A stretch of DNA of 64,000 nucleotides from Ceratorhiza oryzae-sativae. Its lineage: Eukaryota; Basidiomycota; Agaricomycetes; Cantharellales; Ceratobasidiaceae. The stretch is taken from assembly GCA_030998015.1 (NCBI GenBank), contig JARWMV010000251.1, positions 776,457-840,456 on the forward strand, written 5' to 3'. Positions 1-11,239 of this stretch are shown here, in pieces. The notes under the pieces are model-generated. The model was given only the letters and a program-made list of their open reading frames with translations. It was not told where the DNA came from and made no database searches. The position numbers and the translations under genes were made by a program. The first letter of the stretch is position 1. Every line of letters begins with the position of its first letter.

Positions 1-2
1 TT

Positions 3-3000
3 TTACGTGCCGAATCAACAAACGACGCGAGGCGACTTCAACTAGCGACACATGGTCAGTGGAGCCGAACGTCCCAAAGATCGGAGGCTTCAACATCCCT
101 GAAACTGGGTCGGAGCGGCGCCTCGCGTCCTTCTATTTCGACTCCCCTGGATGCAAGCAATCTCCCATCTCAAATGATTCATACTTTTCCCTGGGAACAC
201 ACGTCCTTGGGAGCTCGGTCCGAATGGCCTCAAAGTCTGAACACGATGGTTCACTTCATGATGGCTAAACCAATTCCTGTCCGTAGATTGTACTTATGAT
301 TTGGCCGCGGCTTGAGTAATCTAATTTATTTCCCTATAGACAACGATCTACTGGGGCTGGCCCGAGTAAGTTGATACCGCATACATACTGCCTTTGGGGC
401 GCTTAAATATAGCAAAAGCCTCATCATGATATATAATGATGCATATGCGCGCCTTGTTGGGACTAAACACCCCTCTATCTTTGGTCAAAAAGCTGCTATT
501 GCCGTACGTCTACCTTCCTCAAATATTTAGTTCCATGACTTCTTGATATTTTCGTTAGTGGAGCGATTTGTGGGAGGTCATTAATCCAGTCGCTGAGGCC
601 TGTCGACAAGGCAAATCAACTTACAAAGCTGACGGTGGGGCGCTTCACACCGTGACCATCTTCCATCTCACTTTGGTTCAATGCTAGACCCTCTTTTTTT
701 CACGTCTCTCACGGATTTTGGATTGCCACAAGAGATCTACCAGTAAGTGAATATTCTGGTTCATTTTGTGGCTAACACATCGCGCTCTTAGTACCTGGCA
801 TTGGTGCCCGATTTGGAAAGAAGATGGGAGCGTCGGCGGCGCACTGAATAGTTCTATTGAGACAACCCAGAGGGTCATTGCCGAAAGACGTCTGGCCTGC
901 GTATCTAGCCTTATGTTGGAACTATCTAAGACCACAACGCAGAACTCGTTGATGGAGACCGTCCTTAAGGTGCTCTCAAAGTACGAAACCGAGTACGTTC
1001 TCCGTCTGTTATTTCTAAGGCTGGTGGGCTCAATTATTTTCAGTTTGCCTTTTGCTGCGCTATATTCCTGTAGTGTAAGCGAACCAGAGCCGGATTCCTC
1101 TACTCACTTGAGCCGAGTGGCTAAGGATTCGACAGTGGCGAAACGACTTTTCTCGAAATCTTGGCTGAAAGTCATTCTGTCTCGCTTCGGTGTAGTAGGG
1201 ATCCCGGAGCAGCACCCGGCTGCGCCTGACATAATCGAATATAGTCTCAACTCATCTACTTTGACTGAGCACTCAAATATCCCAACGGAGGCGCTTGCTC
1301 CTCTCACAACGGATGATACACACTCCACATCCATAACACCAATGCTCGCAGAGGGTCCGCCTGCATCCACTCTCTGGCCGATCCCCAATGCTTTTGCATC
1401 TGGCATGATCGAGATCGTCAATCCCGTTCCAGAGGTACTCGCAGAGGGCCTAGGCACCAGGGGGTTCGGCGATGTGCCGAACATTGCTGCGATCGTTCCT
1501 ATCCCCAAGTATCAGCCAAACCCCGGTCCAAATCTCCCATGCGCAGTACTTGTTGTCGGTCTCAACACTCGACGGCCCTACGATGCTGAATGCAAAAAGT
1601 GGCTATTGGCGATCGCTTCCGCATTTTCAAGTCGGCTTTTGGCAGTCGAAAAGTTGGAGGCGGACGCAGAAGTCATGAAAGAAAGGATCAGGCTGGACAA
1701 GGCCAAGTCAAAGTTCTTCATGACAGTCTCCCATGGTCAGCTTTATTTAGCAATTTTCAGCCAAGAGAGAGCCCTTACGTGTTTTACAAACAGAACTTCG
1801 GACACCTCTGTCGCTGATCCAGGCCCCCATCGAGCAGATAGTGGAACTCCAAGATCTCCCAGCGCCAGTAATTCGCAGAATCGAACTAGCTACACGAAAC
1901 ATCAAAAGATTGAGAAGGCTAGTAGACGTTTGTGTTTATGATGGCTTGTTTCACCGGTGGGATCTGACAATAGTTGCTAGTCTATACTGGACATCAGCAA
2001 ACTGGAAGCAGGACAGCTCGTTGGGCGCTTTCAACCGGTTCAACTAGACAGGTTAACGGTCGATATGGCGTCTCTGTTCCGCACTATGGCTGAGAAAAAG
2101 GGGGTTAAATTGCAGCTAGAGGTTGAAAACCAGGAAGGGGCGAAGCCACTGACATATGTAGATATTGGTGAACATTATTTCATCTTCGTATTTTGGAAAC
2201 CTATATTAATTTCCTTGTATAGTGCTGTGGGAAAGGATATTTTGCAACTTGTCCGTTAAACGACTAAGTATATGCGGGTTATGGCTGACAGACAACGATA
2301 GGTTATCGAATGCTTTCAAGTATACGAGCAAGGGAAAGGTCACGATTTCTGTTACATACGATTATACATCCGCTTATCTTCGTGTATGCGATACCGGTAA
2401 GTGGCAATGGCCACCTATGATTATTCGCGTAACCCGGGTCTACAGGAATTGGTATACCCCAAAGCAAACAGCAAGAGGTATTCCAGCATTTTCAGCGCCT
2501 ACACGATTTAGTAGGGTTTATCCTTTGACTTGACGAAGCCAACTTACCGATGCATACCATGAAGTCTATTGAAGGGACTGGAATCGGTCTTGCTCTGGCC
2601 AAGGTGACACGTCCGCGCAGCTATTCAGAATTCTTTTCTAATCAATTCATATCAGGAACTTGTGGATCTACACGGGGGACGATTATCAGTTTTATCCCGC
2701 GCAGAGAGCGAGTTTCCCAGCGACACGGGTAGCATCTTTACGGTCACGATCCCGTTGGGCACCAGCCACCTCCCTGCCAGCAATGTTGTAGAACAGCCCG
2801 TTCCGGCCCCAAAGAATGTGCGCGATTTGGATTTGCAAGAAATTGAATAGTAAGTTAGCTCAAAATAGAATACCGAAGACTAACGGTACGGAATCGGTAG
2901 CTGGATGGAGCTTGAAGCCACAACATCGTCAGCCAACAACGATGATGAAATCCAGTCGGCTTCCTCAACACTATTCTTCGAGCCAACGGATGTTGTGTTG

Positions 3001-6000
3001 ATAGTAGACGATGTAAGTGCTACTTCGATTACAGCCCTTACTCTAACCCGCTTTCGTAGAACAAGGATATGAGGGGTTTTATACGGAGTATTTTTATACC
3101 GTACTTAACTGTCGTGGAAGCGGCAAACGGCATCGAAGCACTTGAGGTCGTGAACAAACATGCCGTCAATCTAATACTCAGGTATCTTCTAAGTCGCGTA
3201 TTGAGCGTGGCACGAGCTAAAGCATTTAATCAGCGACGTTGTTATGCCAAGAATGGGGGGTATGGATTTGTTATCGAAACTTCGCGAGAACCAGAGTACT
3301 GCGTTGATTCCTGTGATATTCGTGACCGCTGTCGCGGACGATGGTGCGGTTTGCGCGTTAAATCGACTAGAGTGATTCGTAGTACTAACCTCGCCTGCAC
3401 CCTCAAGTTGGTCTGTTTGATGGGCGAGAGGAAGGCATAGTGGATTGCATTATGAAGCCATTTAGAGCAAGGTATGTGTGCATCATTTTCAGAGATTATC
3501 CGGCACTACATCTTAGTCTAGGGATCTTTTGGCGAGAGCTCACCTGCAGCTCCAGATCGGGAAGCGTAGAATAGCTCTGGAAACAAATTTCGCCGAGAGA
3601 ACCCGGGAGCTACAAACGCTAACGGATCTGTGCCCAGTAAGCCAATGCGTTTGAAATCCCATCACTTTTGTGTAGCTTACTGGCGCAGGTCGGAATATTC
3701 CGCGCCGATGCTAATGGAGGGTGGGTGTTTTTATCGTCCAATTTACTTCATCAATGTATACCCGATTTTCAGCATTGTATATGCGAACCCAACGTGGTAC
3801 CAGATTATTGGGGACCCACAGGAACAGGACAAAGACGATTGGCTCGAGTTGTATGTCACAGAGCCACCATTCTCTGTTCCAATGAGCTGAACCTTGTGCC
3901 TGTAGAACTACCCCAGAAAGTTATACCTCGGCTCTGAAAGCATGGCGCAAGTGTTTCCTTGACAAGGAGTCATCCAGCACGGTAAATCAGTTGTTCCAGC
4001 TACCTATGCAGTATTATTCATTGACATGTTTTCACCAGAGACTGCAGTGGAGAAGCGGCGGATGGACACATTTCAATATTTCCCCCCTTCTTGGACCGGA
4101 AGGCTCCATTTTAGGCGCGTTTGGAACATTGACAGATGTGACCGACTTGTACAAGCTCGAGGAGACTAAACTCGCCCTCGCAGAAGAGCGTGAACGGAGC
4201 GCTGCGATAAGGGCTGAAGATGCCGAACTCCGGAGACGAGGAGAAGAAGAGAGAAGGCGAGGACAAGGTGCGCATATAGTTGGTTGTCTGTCTAGGAAAT
4301 CACAACCTATGAATATTAGAGCTACTCATCGATGTCACATCACACGAACTCAGGCGAGTCCTACGCACAAGTTCCACCATCGGGTTATAACAGGATTACA
4401 GGCAACCAGTTTCTGCCATTTTACAAAACGCTGTAAGTATAATCAAAGTTATAGATTGCTTCCTCATAGTGTACTAAACTCCTTCAGGAGTTTGTACGAG
4501 CCAATATGCAGAGTTTGCGGGATATTCTGCATAACTGTCAGGTGCACGCCATTGGCTACAATCCCACTGAGCAGGCGATCAAAGACCTCGATGAAGATCT
4601 ACAAGCCATGGATAGTATTCGACAGTGAGTGAATGGCTCTATCCCTACGCGCAGCTTGACGTACCCATCCTTCGTTCAGATGCGGATTGTCCCAAGGTAT
4701 GTTATCCGTTCACCAGGAGAGAGAAAAGGCCTTACATTGGTACAGCTCGTATCGTAGGTGACGTCTTGAGCCTCTCCAGAATCCAACTCGATGTAAGGTC
4801 GAACCAATACTCATATTTGATACTCTCATACACCTTGTTTGCCTCAGGCACTATCTATACACCCAACCCCGTTCAATCCTAGGCATCAGATCCAACAGAT
4901 TCTATTGGTTTTCAAGAACGAACTAGCATCGTTAGTAGGCATGTGGATGTTTGACTCGTGGTCTTAATGTTTCAATGGCTTGCAGAAAGGACATAGCTCT
5001 TGTTACGGAATTTAGCGAGCGCGTTGATCAGCCAATCTTCTCAACAGTTTCTACCGACCGCGATCGCTTTTCACAAATTATTACCAACGTAGGTTTTATA
5101 TCCGCCCTTCGTTAATCATGCTGATACTTAAGAAGCTTATGTCGAATGCGATTCGCTTTACCGAAATGAGTGTCGGCGTTCGTGAAATCAAAATCACGAT
5201 TGATGCAGCGTTAGATCCTCCCTCGGATGAATCATGCTCGCCCCCAACAACTAGCAGCCAAGGGATTACCGAGCACATACAAAAAGAGCAGTTTGCCTAC
5301 ATCTATATTTCTGTCCAGGATTCGGGGCCAGGCTTACAGAAAGAGGACCTTGCTCTCCTATTTCATAGGCAAGTGATACCTGTAGTCAGTTATAATTAGT
5401 TGCTAATTCACCAATATAGATTTCAGCAAGGATCAGTCAGTGTGTCCCGTAAATCGCCCTAACCGGAAGCTAACGATCAGCATAGAACGCTCATCACGTA
5501 TTTGGGGGGTCTGGTTTGGGTTTGTTTGTCTGTCGTCAGCTGTGTGGTAGGGATTTATGCACTAGCGTCATTATATAGCTGACTCACTTTGCTAGGTCTA
5601 ATGGGGGGAAGGATAGAAGTAGAAAATGTGGCAGATGAACAACCAGTCTCAGCTCGATCCGGAGCTAAATTCCTTTTCTTCATATCAGCAAAAATAGGCA
5701 TAAACCCCACTGAACAGACCGGGGAAGTTGCCCCTCTAGCACCAAGGCAAGGCAAGGCGATACCTAGAATTTATGGATCGCCCCGGCGTTCGACTTCTAA
5801 TAGACCACTGCACGTCCTTATAACAGAAGACAACAAGATCAATCAGGTGAGTTCTACATTCTCCAACACCCTAATAGTCCAATCGTGCGATCATATACAC
5901 AGGCTATTATGATGTGAGTAACGATCGCTATGGGCTAAATATGCTGGGTAATTGAGACCAGAAACAGAAGGCAGATGAAGCGGGCCGGTTTCACGACTGT

Positions 6001-6484
6001 CCTAGCGTCTAACGGCGCCGAAGCGATTGAAGCGGTCGAAAAAACTTCGCATACTTTCTCCACTCTACCATTCGACGTCATACTGGTTAGTTGATTGCGG
6101 CTCATTTGATATATCCCGCTCACTCTCACAACAAGATGGATCTTGAAATGCCAGTCATGTACGTCATTATCACAGCGGCTTGCAAGTCTACCTATTTTTG
6201 ATCGCATCACCCGTACAGGGATGGATTCTCTGCCACTCGCCGAATCCGTCAACTGGAAAAATTGGGGGCTCTTCGTTCATATAATGTTATCATCGCTGTA
6301 ACAGGAAATGCACGTCCCGAACAGGTTCAAGCGGCCGAAGAAGCTGGGGTTGATAAAGTTATCATCAAGGTAGTGTATATTTGATCTACCCAAGTTGGGA
6401 CGATGTGCTGACGAGTATTCTCAGCCCTATAACCTTGAAAATTTGATAGATGTTATGATGGCTGGTGTTAAACAAAGTGATTGA
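3..6484 (+). CDS. Dual hybrid histidine kinase (two kinase cores, two receivers), 5' partial
   Basis: The reading frame is open to the window edge at base 3 without a clear start, so the N-terminus probably lies outside. Order seen after joining short introns: N-terminal PAS-like domain (WPQSL near 215, YNDAY near 440, spliced across 279-339); linker to about 1700; first HisKA with H-box VSHELRTPL split by an intron 1736-1793; HATPase with LSNAFKYT near 2305 and GTGIGLALAK near 2580; receiver 1 (IVDDNKDMRGF near 3010, KPF near 3450); second PAS (VGIFRADANG near 3695, IVYANPTWYQII near 3775); coiled linker; second HisKA with VTSHELR near 4335; second HATPase (LMSNAIRFTE near 5140, GLG box near 5515); receiver 2 (EDNKINQ near 5830, MDLEMPVMDG near 6140, KPY near 6425). 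Such proteins autophosphorylate on His and relay to Asp, usually towards the HOG pathway. No unexplained frame break was found, although the gene has more than twenty exons. Exact exon boundaries are not all certain. Confidence 0.85.
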
Positions 6485-7525
6485 TACTGCTTTCGCAAGC
6501 TCGATTTATGATTTAAGCCTATGTCACACATCGATTCTTTCGGGGTTGGAAAACAGATATATACACGCTTCACATTGCTAGTGCTATCTACTGTACGTTT
6601 GAAAGTGCACAATTATGTACTATAGGGTACTGGTTTCTTATTTTGAGCTACTCTCAAAGCAACTAGCTTATGCTCGCGCTCAGCACTGAACCGTACTTTC
6701 CCTAGAATTCATATAAACAAGACGACCACATGCTAGGCGTTTCAATAAGCCTCAATTACATACATAGGGGGCCTCCCGGTAAGTCGACAGTTGCAAGGGG
6801 CAGCGTGAAAACGAGGTCGCCTCGTCAGTATGTTTAAGTCGAAACTGACACCCTGTGTAGGTCCGCACGTTTGAGCTGTGCGAAAGTGTCGTTACCACGA
6901 GGGCTCTTCGGTTGAGGCTGAATACAAGTTAGGTCGAACCAACACGCAGCACTCTCGCCTCGCATAAATTCGCGTAAAACGTATATGTTTGCTACGTTAT
7001 TCATTATTTTATAAGCAAACACATACTTAGCGACGACCACATCGCTACTTCTACCAAGCAGATGCCTCATTTCGTTGATAGGTGGGATCATCAAATAGCG
7101 GATCCTCAGCTAACCCCCAGAAATCTAGCTGGCATATACAATAGACTTCCGCTTGATGCTCGTTGATGGGCGTTAAGCGAGAGCTTGCTTCGCAACAGAC
7201 GCACGCGGCTTTTGGGTCGGTCAGCGATTTGTGATAGTAGTGCTTTTTGCTCTCCCATACATATTTCTGTTTATCACTAACCAAGTAAAACGTATAAAAA
7301 TTGGATAGATAGAGCGAAGGATATTTACTGTCGCTCTGCCTGCAATTACAGTATCGCGACTATCATACCCACCAGTCAAGACTTTATAGCGGGCGAGTGG
7401 TTCGGCGCTTCAAAACATGGCTGTGACCAAAGAGCCATCAAGCGGCAAGTTGACTGATGCCATCAAAAACAACGAGCGTGTAGCGAGCGAGCAGCGGCTA
7501 AAAGTCTACTGTACTAGCTCCACAG

Positions 7526-7619
7526 GTCTAAGTATGCTTCTGAGCACTCACTAGCTCCGAAGTAGCACGGGCTACTGGCGCTATCGGCATCTGGTTAGCG
7601 CTCAGAAGCATACTTAGAC
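7526..7619. repeat. Perfect 20-bp inverted repeat (hairpin)
   Basis: Bases 7526-7545 are the exact reverse complement of 7600-7619. The 54-base loop contains a second small stem (agtagc at about 7560 and gctact at about 7571). It could be a snap-back relic of a MITE, a transcription terminator-like structure or a small-RNA precursor. The sequence alone does not decide. Confidence 0.75.
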
Positions 7620-7954
7620 AGTGAGGGCATTGCCACGTGCTAACTAGATTTTCGGGGGTTGACCAGGACCCAGGATCAACGCCATAACATAGTCAGCCTC
7701 AACTAGCCCGATCAGATCCGGTTTGTTCCTAGGCTGCAAATACCCCAATGATATAAACCTTGGCTACCAAGTTCTCACACTGGGCCCGACAGCATGAGCC
7801 CAGTACTAATGATAGCACAAACTCATATAGGCACAAAGAATTACTGCCATGGTTCACTTTCGCGCTCAATTTTAAGAAACGAGAGTCGACAGGGGGATAG
7901 AGAGCCGGGACAACCTGGTGTTGCGGGTTGAACAATCTGTGTCGCATATATGCC

Positions 7955-7983
7955 TTTAAATTAGTCTCTTCCACATCCGGTTT
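7955..7983 (+). repeat. Left arm of inverted repeat flanking the RecQ-DUF6589 pair
   Basis: This segment matches the reverse complement of 14572-14601 at about 26 of 29 positions, with the core tagtctcttccacatccgg identical. The two arms lie 6.6 kb apart and enclose exactly the helicase and the DUF6589 gene. They may be terminal inverted repeats of a mobile element or two copies of a dispersed repeat. Confidence 0.6.
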
Positions 7984-8335
7984 GAGATCCGCTCGGTCGG
8001 GTTGCGTGGATTTGATATACCCCACACCCCCCAATATCAAACCCCCCTCCCTCGCTACTCCCAAACCGTCTGTATTGAAAACTCTGAGCACAGGCTCAAC
8101 TTAGAGGTTTTGCACGGATGGACGAAGCGCCGACCATGAGCATTAAGCGCTAACCATAGCTAGCCCATGAAATTGTGTTGGGATCGCTCGGTAGCATACC
8201 GCATAAATCGCCATAAATAACAAATAAGCTTATATGCGATACAGGAGCACAGTTTATAATAATACATAAGTTAATAGCCCAAAAATGCGACTAAACTGAG
8301 GGATGGTTCAGGGGGCGCCTTGGGTCGTGAGTGTT

Positions 8336-11130
8336 TCAGCGGTTAAGAGTTAGTGTATGCGAGGGCCGTAGCTGGCTATCCGACTGATGCGATGCTGATA
8401 TACGAGGAGCAAAGGTAGGCGCACGTGGGATGCCAAAGTATGTAAAATCGACCAGCCTGATTGGTGACGGGTGCTGTATTGCTACTGCCACTGGAGCTCG
8501 GTAGATTTGATGAACGGCGGGGGATGCGAACCACGTGGACGGCGGTATAGGAGGAAGGTGTGGGCGTTGGGATGGCACAATCATGCGTCCAACTGGACGC
8601 GCAGGAGCTCGAAAGGTGGGTTGGGCGTAGGTAGACATAGGAGGCGCAGTATTTATGAGAGGTGTTGGGGGCAATCGTGCTGGAGATCGGCAAGAGTCGC
8701 CCTGATAGTCAAGACGTGGACGCTTAGATGGGCGAGTATCTTTGGTTGATTCCTTCGGCACCTGCGAATTTCCAGCAAAAAGTCGCTGGAAATCGTCCAT
8801 AGTGGATCGACGAACCTCATAGTTTCGCTCTTCTCTCCACCAGATGTCGTTGGCGGAGATTCGGGTTGAGCTCCCGGGGACTACAGCGCTGGATCTAGGA
8901 CTGAGCGCATTTCCTCTGCGGCGCCGAGACTTGGCGGAGCTCGACTTAGTTTGAATGGTGGCCGGCCTAGTGGTCGGCGCAGTACGAGTTTTCGGAGTTG
9001 GCTCAGGCTTTCTCTCTTCTACAGAATCATCAGGAAGCGCGAAACCGCCAGCTTTAAGTGCTTCCCACATTGACTCGAGCTGCGAATCGATGTGGCGCCA
9101 CTTGACGAGATAGGTTCGAAGGTGAGCAATAGAGCGAAGCGGTGCGCAGCGAGAGATTCGTTCGATCTCATCGTTGCTAATCAGCACAGATGCGCCAAAC
9201 AGAGAGGAGCAACCGAAAGCGGAAGGGAAAACTAACTTTCGCCAAGTGCGAAGGCACGCAAGCATATCAGGATTCGATTGGCCGGAGACGCGAGCAGCCC
9301 TTGGCTGCCCTACTTTGGGGGGGAACTTGTGCTGCACAAGTCGAGTAGCGGAGTTTGGGTCGCATAGATCGCAGCATTTGTGGGGAAACTGGTATTTCTG
9401 TAGCCCAACAACTTTAGCAGAAGAAATCAATTAATCGTATACTTGAACTAGCTCACCTCTAGTCGGGTTATTATATACTCGATCAAGAAACTCACGGCGA
9501 CATTTTATCTCAGTCACTAGCTTCTGCATGAGCCGGTCGCATTTTCGTTCGGTTTTGCTATTGGATGTGTGCTGGCTGCCGTTGTGGGCCTCGGGTTTTC
9601 CGTTACCTGTGGGCGTCTTCCCCTTCTTGCTGGTTGAAGCCTTTTCCTTGCCTTCTGTAACCTTGTTTTGGTTACAAGTGGGCACCCATTTCTCGTAGAT
9701 GAGCCATCCTTCGCCTGTCCTGTCTGGTCCCCGCCAAGCGCGCCCAATTCGCTGCATGAAGGCGTCTGCAAAACGATCATGTTTCTAGTCATCATTTAGA
9801 TAATGTATACTGTTGATATCATTCACCTATTGAACCACAAACCCCAAACTGGATCACACGTTTAATGTTCGAAATATCGCATCCCTAGAGCCCAGTCAAG
9901 GCAAGTTGGTTTGAAAATGTACTTTAAAACTCACCATCCCTGCTGCCTCTGTAGCAAATATGACTCTGACTTCTCCTGCTGCGAATTTTGCCATCGCCTC
10001 GCTGTGGTATTTCGGTGTCATCCACGCATGCACTGGCATGACCAACGCTTTGCCTCGTAGCAAGGGGTGAAGCCATTTGTATAAGGCAATGACGCCAAAC
10101 GTTACATTGTTTACATTGTCAATGTAGATGATGGTGGAGGGTATCTTGTAAGGATCAGTCTCGTTGGGATCGAAATGTCGCAAGATATCTTTGAAGGACG
10201 ACGCTGGATACTGCATCGGACAAACCCCAATAAAAACATTGTCTCTTTCATTCCCAACATTGATGTCGGTTTTGATGACATCTGAAGCAAAACCAAGTGT
10301 TGACATCGCATCCTGCTTGACGTTTGGCCGAAGTGTAGCGCTCACGAGCGACACTGGTACTCCCTTAGGTAATCGAGCACGAACCCGACCTAGTCCTTGA
10401 TAATCCTTCCGGAAGTCACCTCCCCAGAGCGAGATTGTATGTGCCTCATCGATATGGATGGCAATCAAAGCCTTTCGAAAAATGTTGTTGTCAAATGTCT
10501 TGTGCACGTCTTCGCTATGTAGAGCCATTTCGGGGCTAAGCAAAATAATCTTGTATTTCCCTTCAGCGATTTCCTGCCAAGGCATCAAGCAGGGACCAGA
10601 AAGTCAATCAGAACACACTGGCAATCATCAACCAAATGAACAACTCACCCTCCAAGTCTTAGGATCAATGTGGACCTCTTTGTTGAGTGCAATTGCGCTA
10701 ACTCCCATCCTTTTCATTCGCTCTTGCTGCTCACATCTTATTCATTAACATATCAATATGCATATAATCTTGACTTACCTGATCATTCTGTAAAAGAATG
10801 AGAGGTGATATGACAATCGAGACTTTGTTCTCTAGGACAAAATGAGGAGCGATGAATATCAATGTCTTCCCACTACCTGTTCCTGCATGCACTACAAGAT
10901 CATCACCATCTAGGACAGCTTGCGCCGCTTGAACTTGGAACTCTCGAGCCTCAAATCCAGTTTTTTCAAGGATTCTCGACACAAGGCAACGACGCAATGC
11001 CAGATCTGGAAATGACGTATTAGGTAAAAGAGAACCAGATTAGCTTTGGGAAGTGTATGCACTCACTCTGTGGATTCTCAGTCTCTGAATCTGAATCTGC
11101 CTGGATTTCAGAACTTGAAGATGGTGGCAT
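8336..11130 (-). CDS. RecQ-like DEAH-box DNA helicase
   Basis: ATP-dependent 3'-5' DNA helicase of the RecQ type by motif content. Start ATG at 11128-11130 (MPPSSSSEIQ) and first intron near 11063-11005. Motif I HAGTGSGKT lies near 10880, motif II IDEAH near 10450, motif III VSATLRP near 10345. Motif V GCDISNIKRVIQFG lies near 9865 after an intron, and motif VI QRIGRAWR near 9745. Introns join in frame throughout, including one at about 9465-9415 that leads into a C-terminal region with a short Cys cluster (CCDLCDP near 9365) and a basic, Pro/Ser-rich tail. That tail has no RQC or HRDC domain I can recognise. The gene runs back to back with the DUF6589 gene, the two starts being only about 110 bp apart. 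Helicases of this kind are often multicopy in Agaricomycete genomes, which, with the flanking inverted repeat, suggests a mobile cassette. The helicase appears intact. Confidence 0.85.
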
Positions 11131-11239
11131 GCTAAGAGTGAGTGGTTGTACAAAATAGCAAATTGCACAGAGACTTAGCCTTTTCTAGTAATATTTGTCA
11201 TATAATTTTTTCTCCTCTCGACATCATCATCAACCAGCA
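11131..11239. promoter_or_regulatory. Short divergent promoter region
   Basis: Only 109 bp separate the helicase ATG (minus strand) from the preferred DUF6589 ATG at 11240 (plus strand). An in-frame upstream ATG at 11195 would shrink it to 64 bp. The segment is AT-rich. Both genes must share this interval as promoter, which fits co-expression as one cassette. Confidence 0.5.

Larger units (their letters stand above)
6485..8335. other. Intergenic region, no gene recognised
   Basis: About 1.85 kb between the kinase stop and the helicase 3' end. Minus-strand open frames at 6834-7094, 7051-7284 and 7729-8091 show no recognisable domain. The stretch holds a long hairpin (7526-7619) and one arm of an inverted repeat shared with 14572-14601. 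Nothing else could be supported. Confidence 0.6.
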
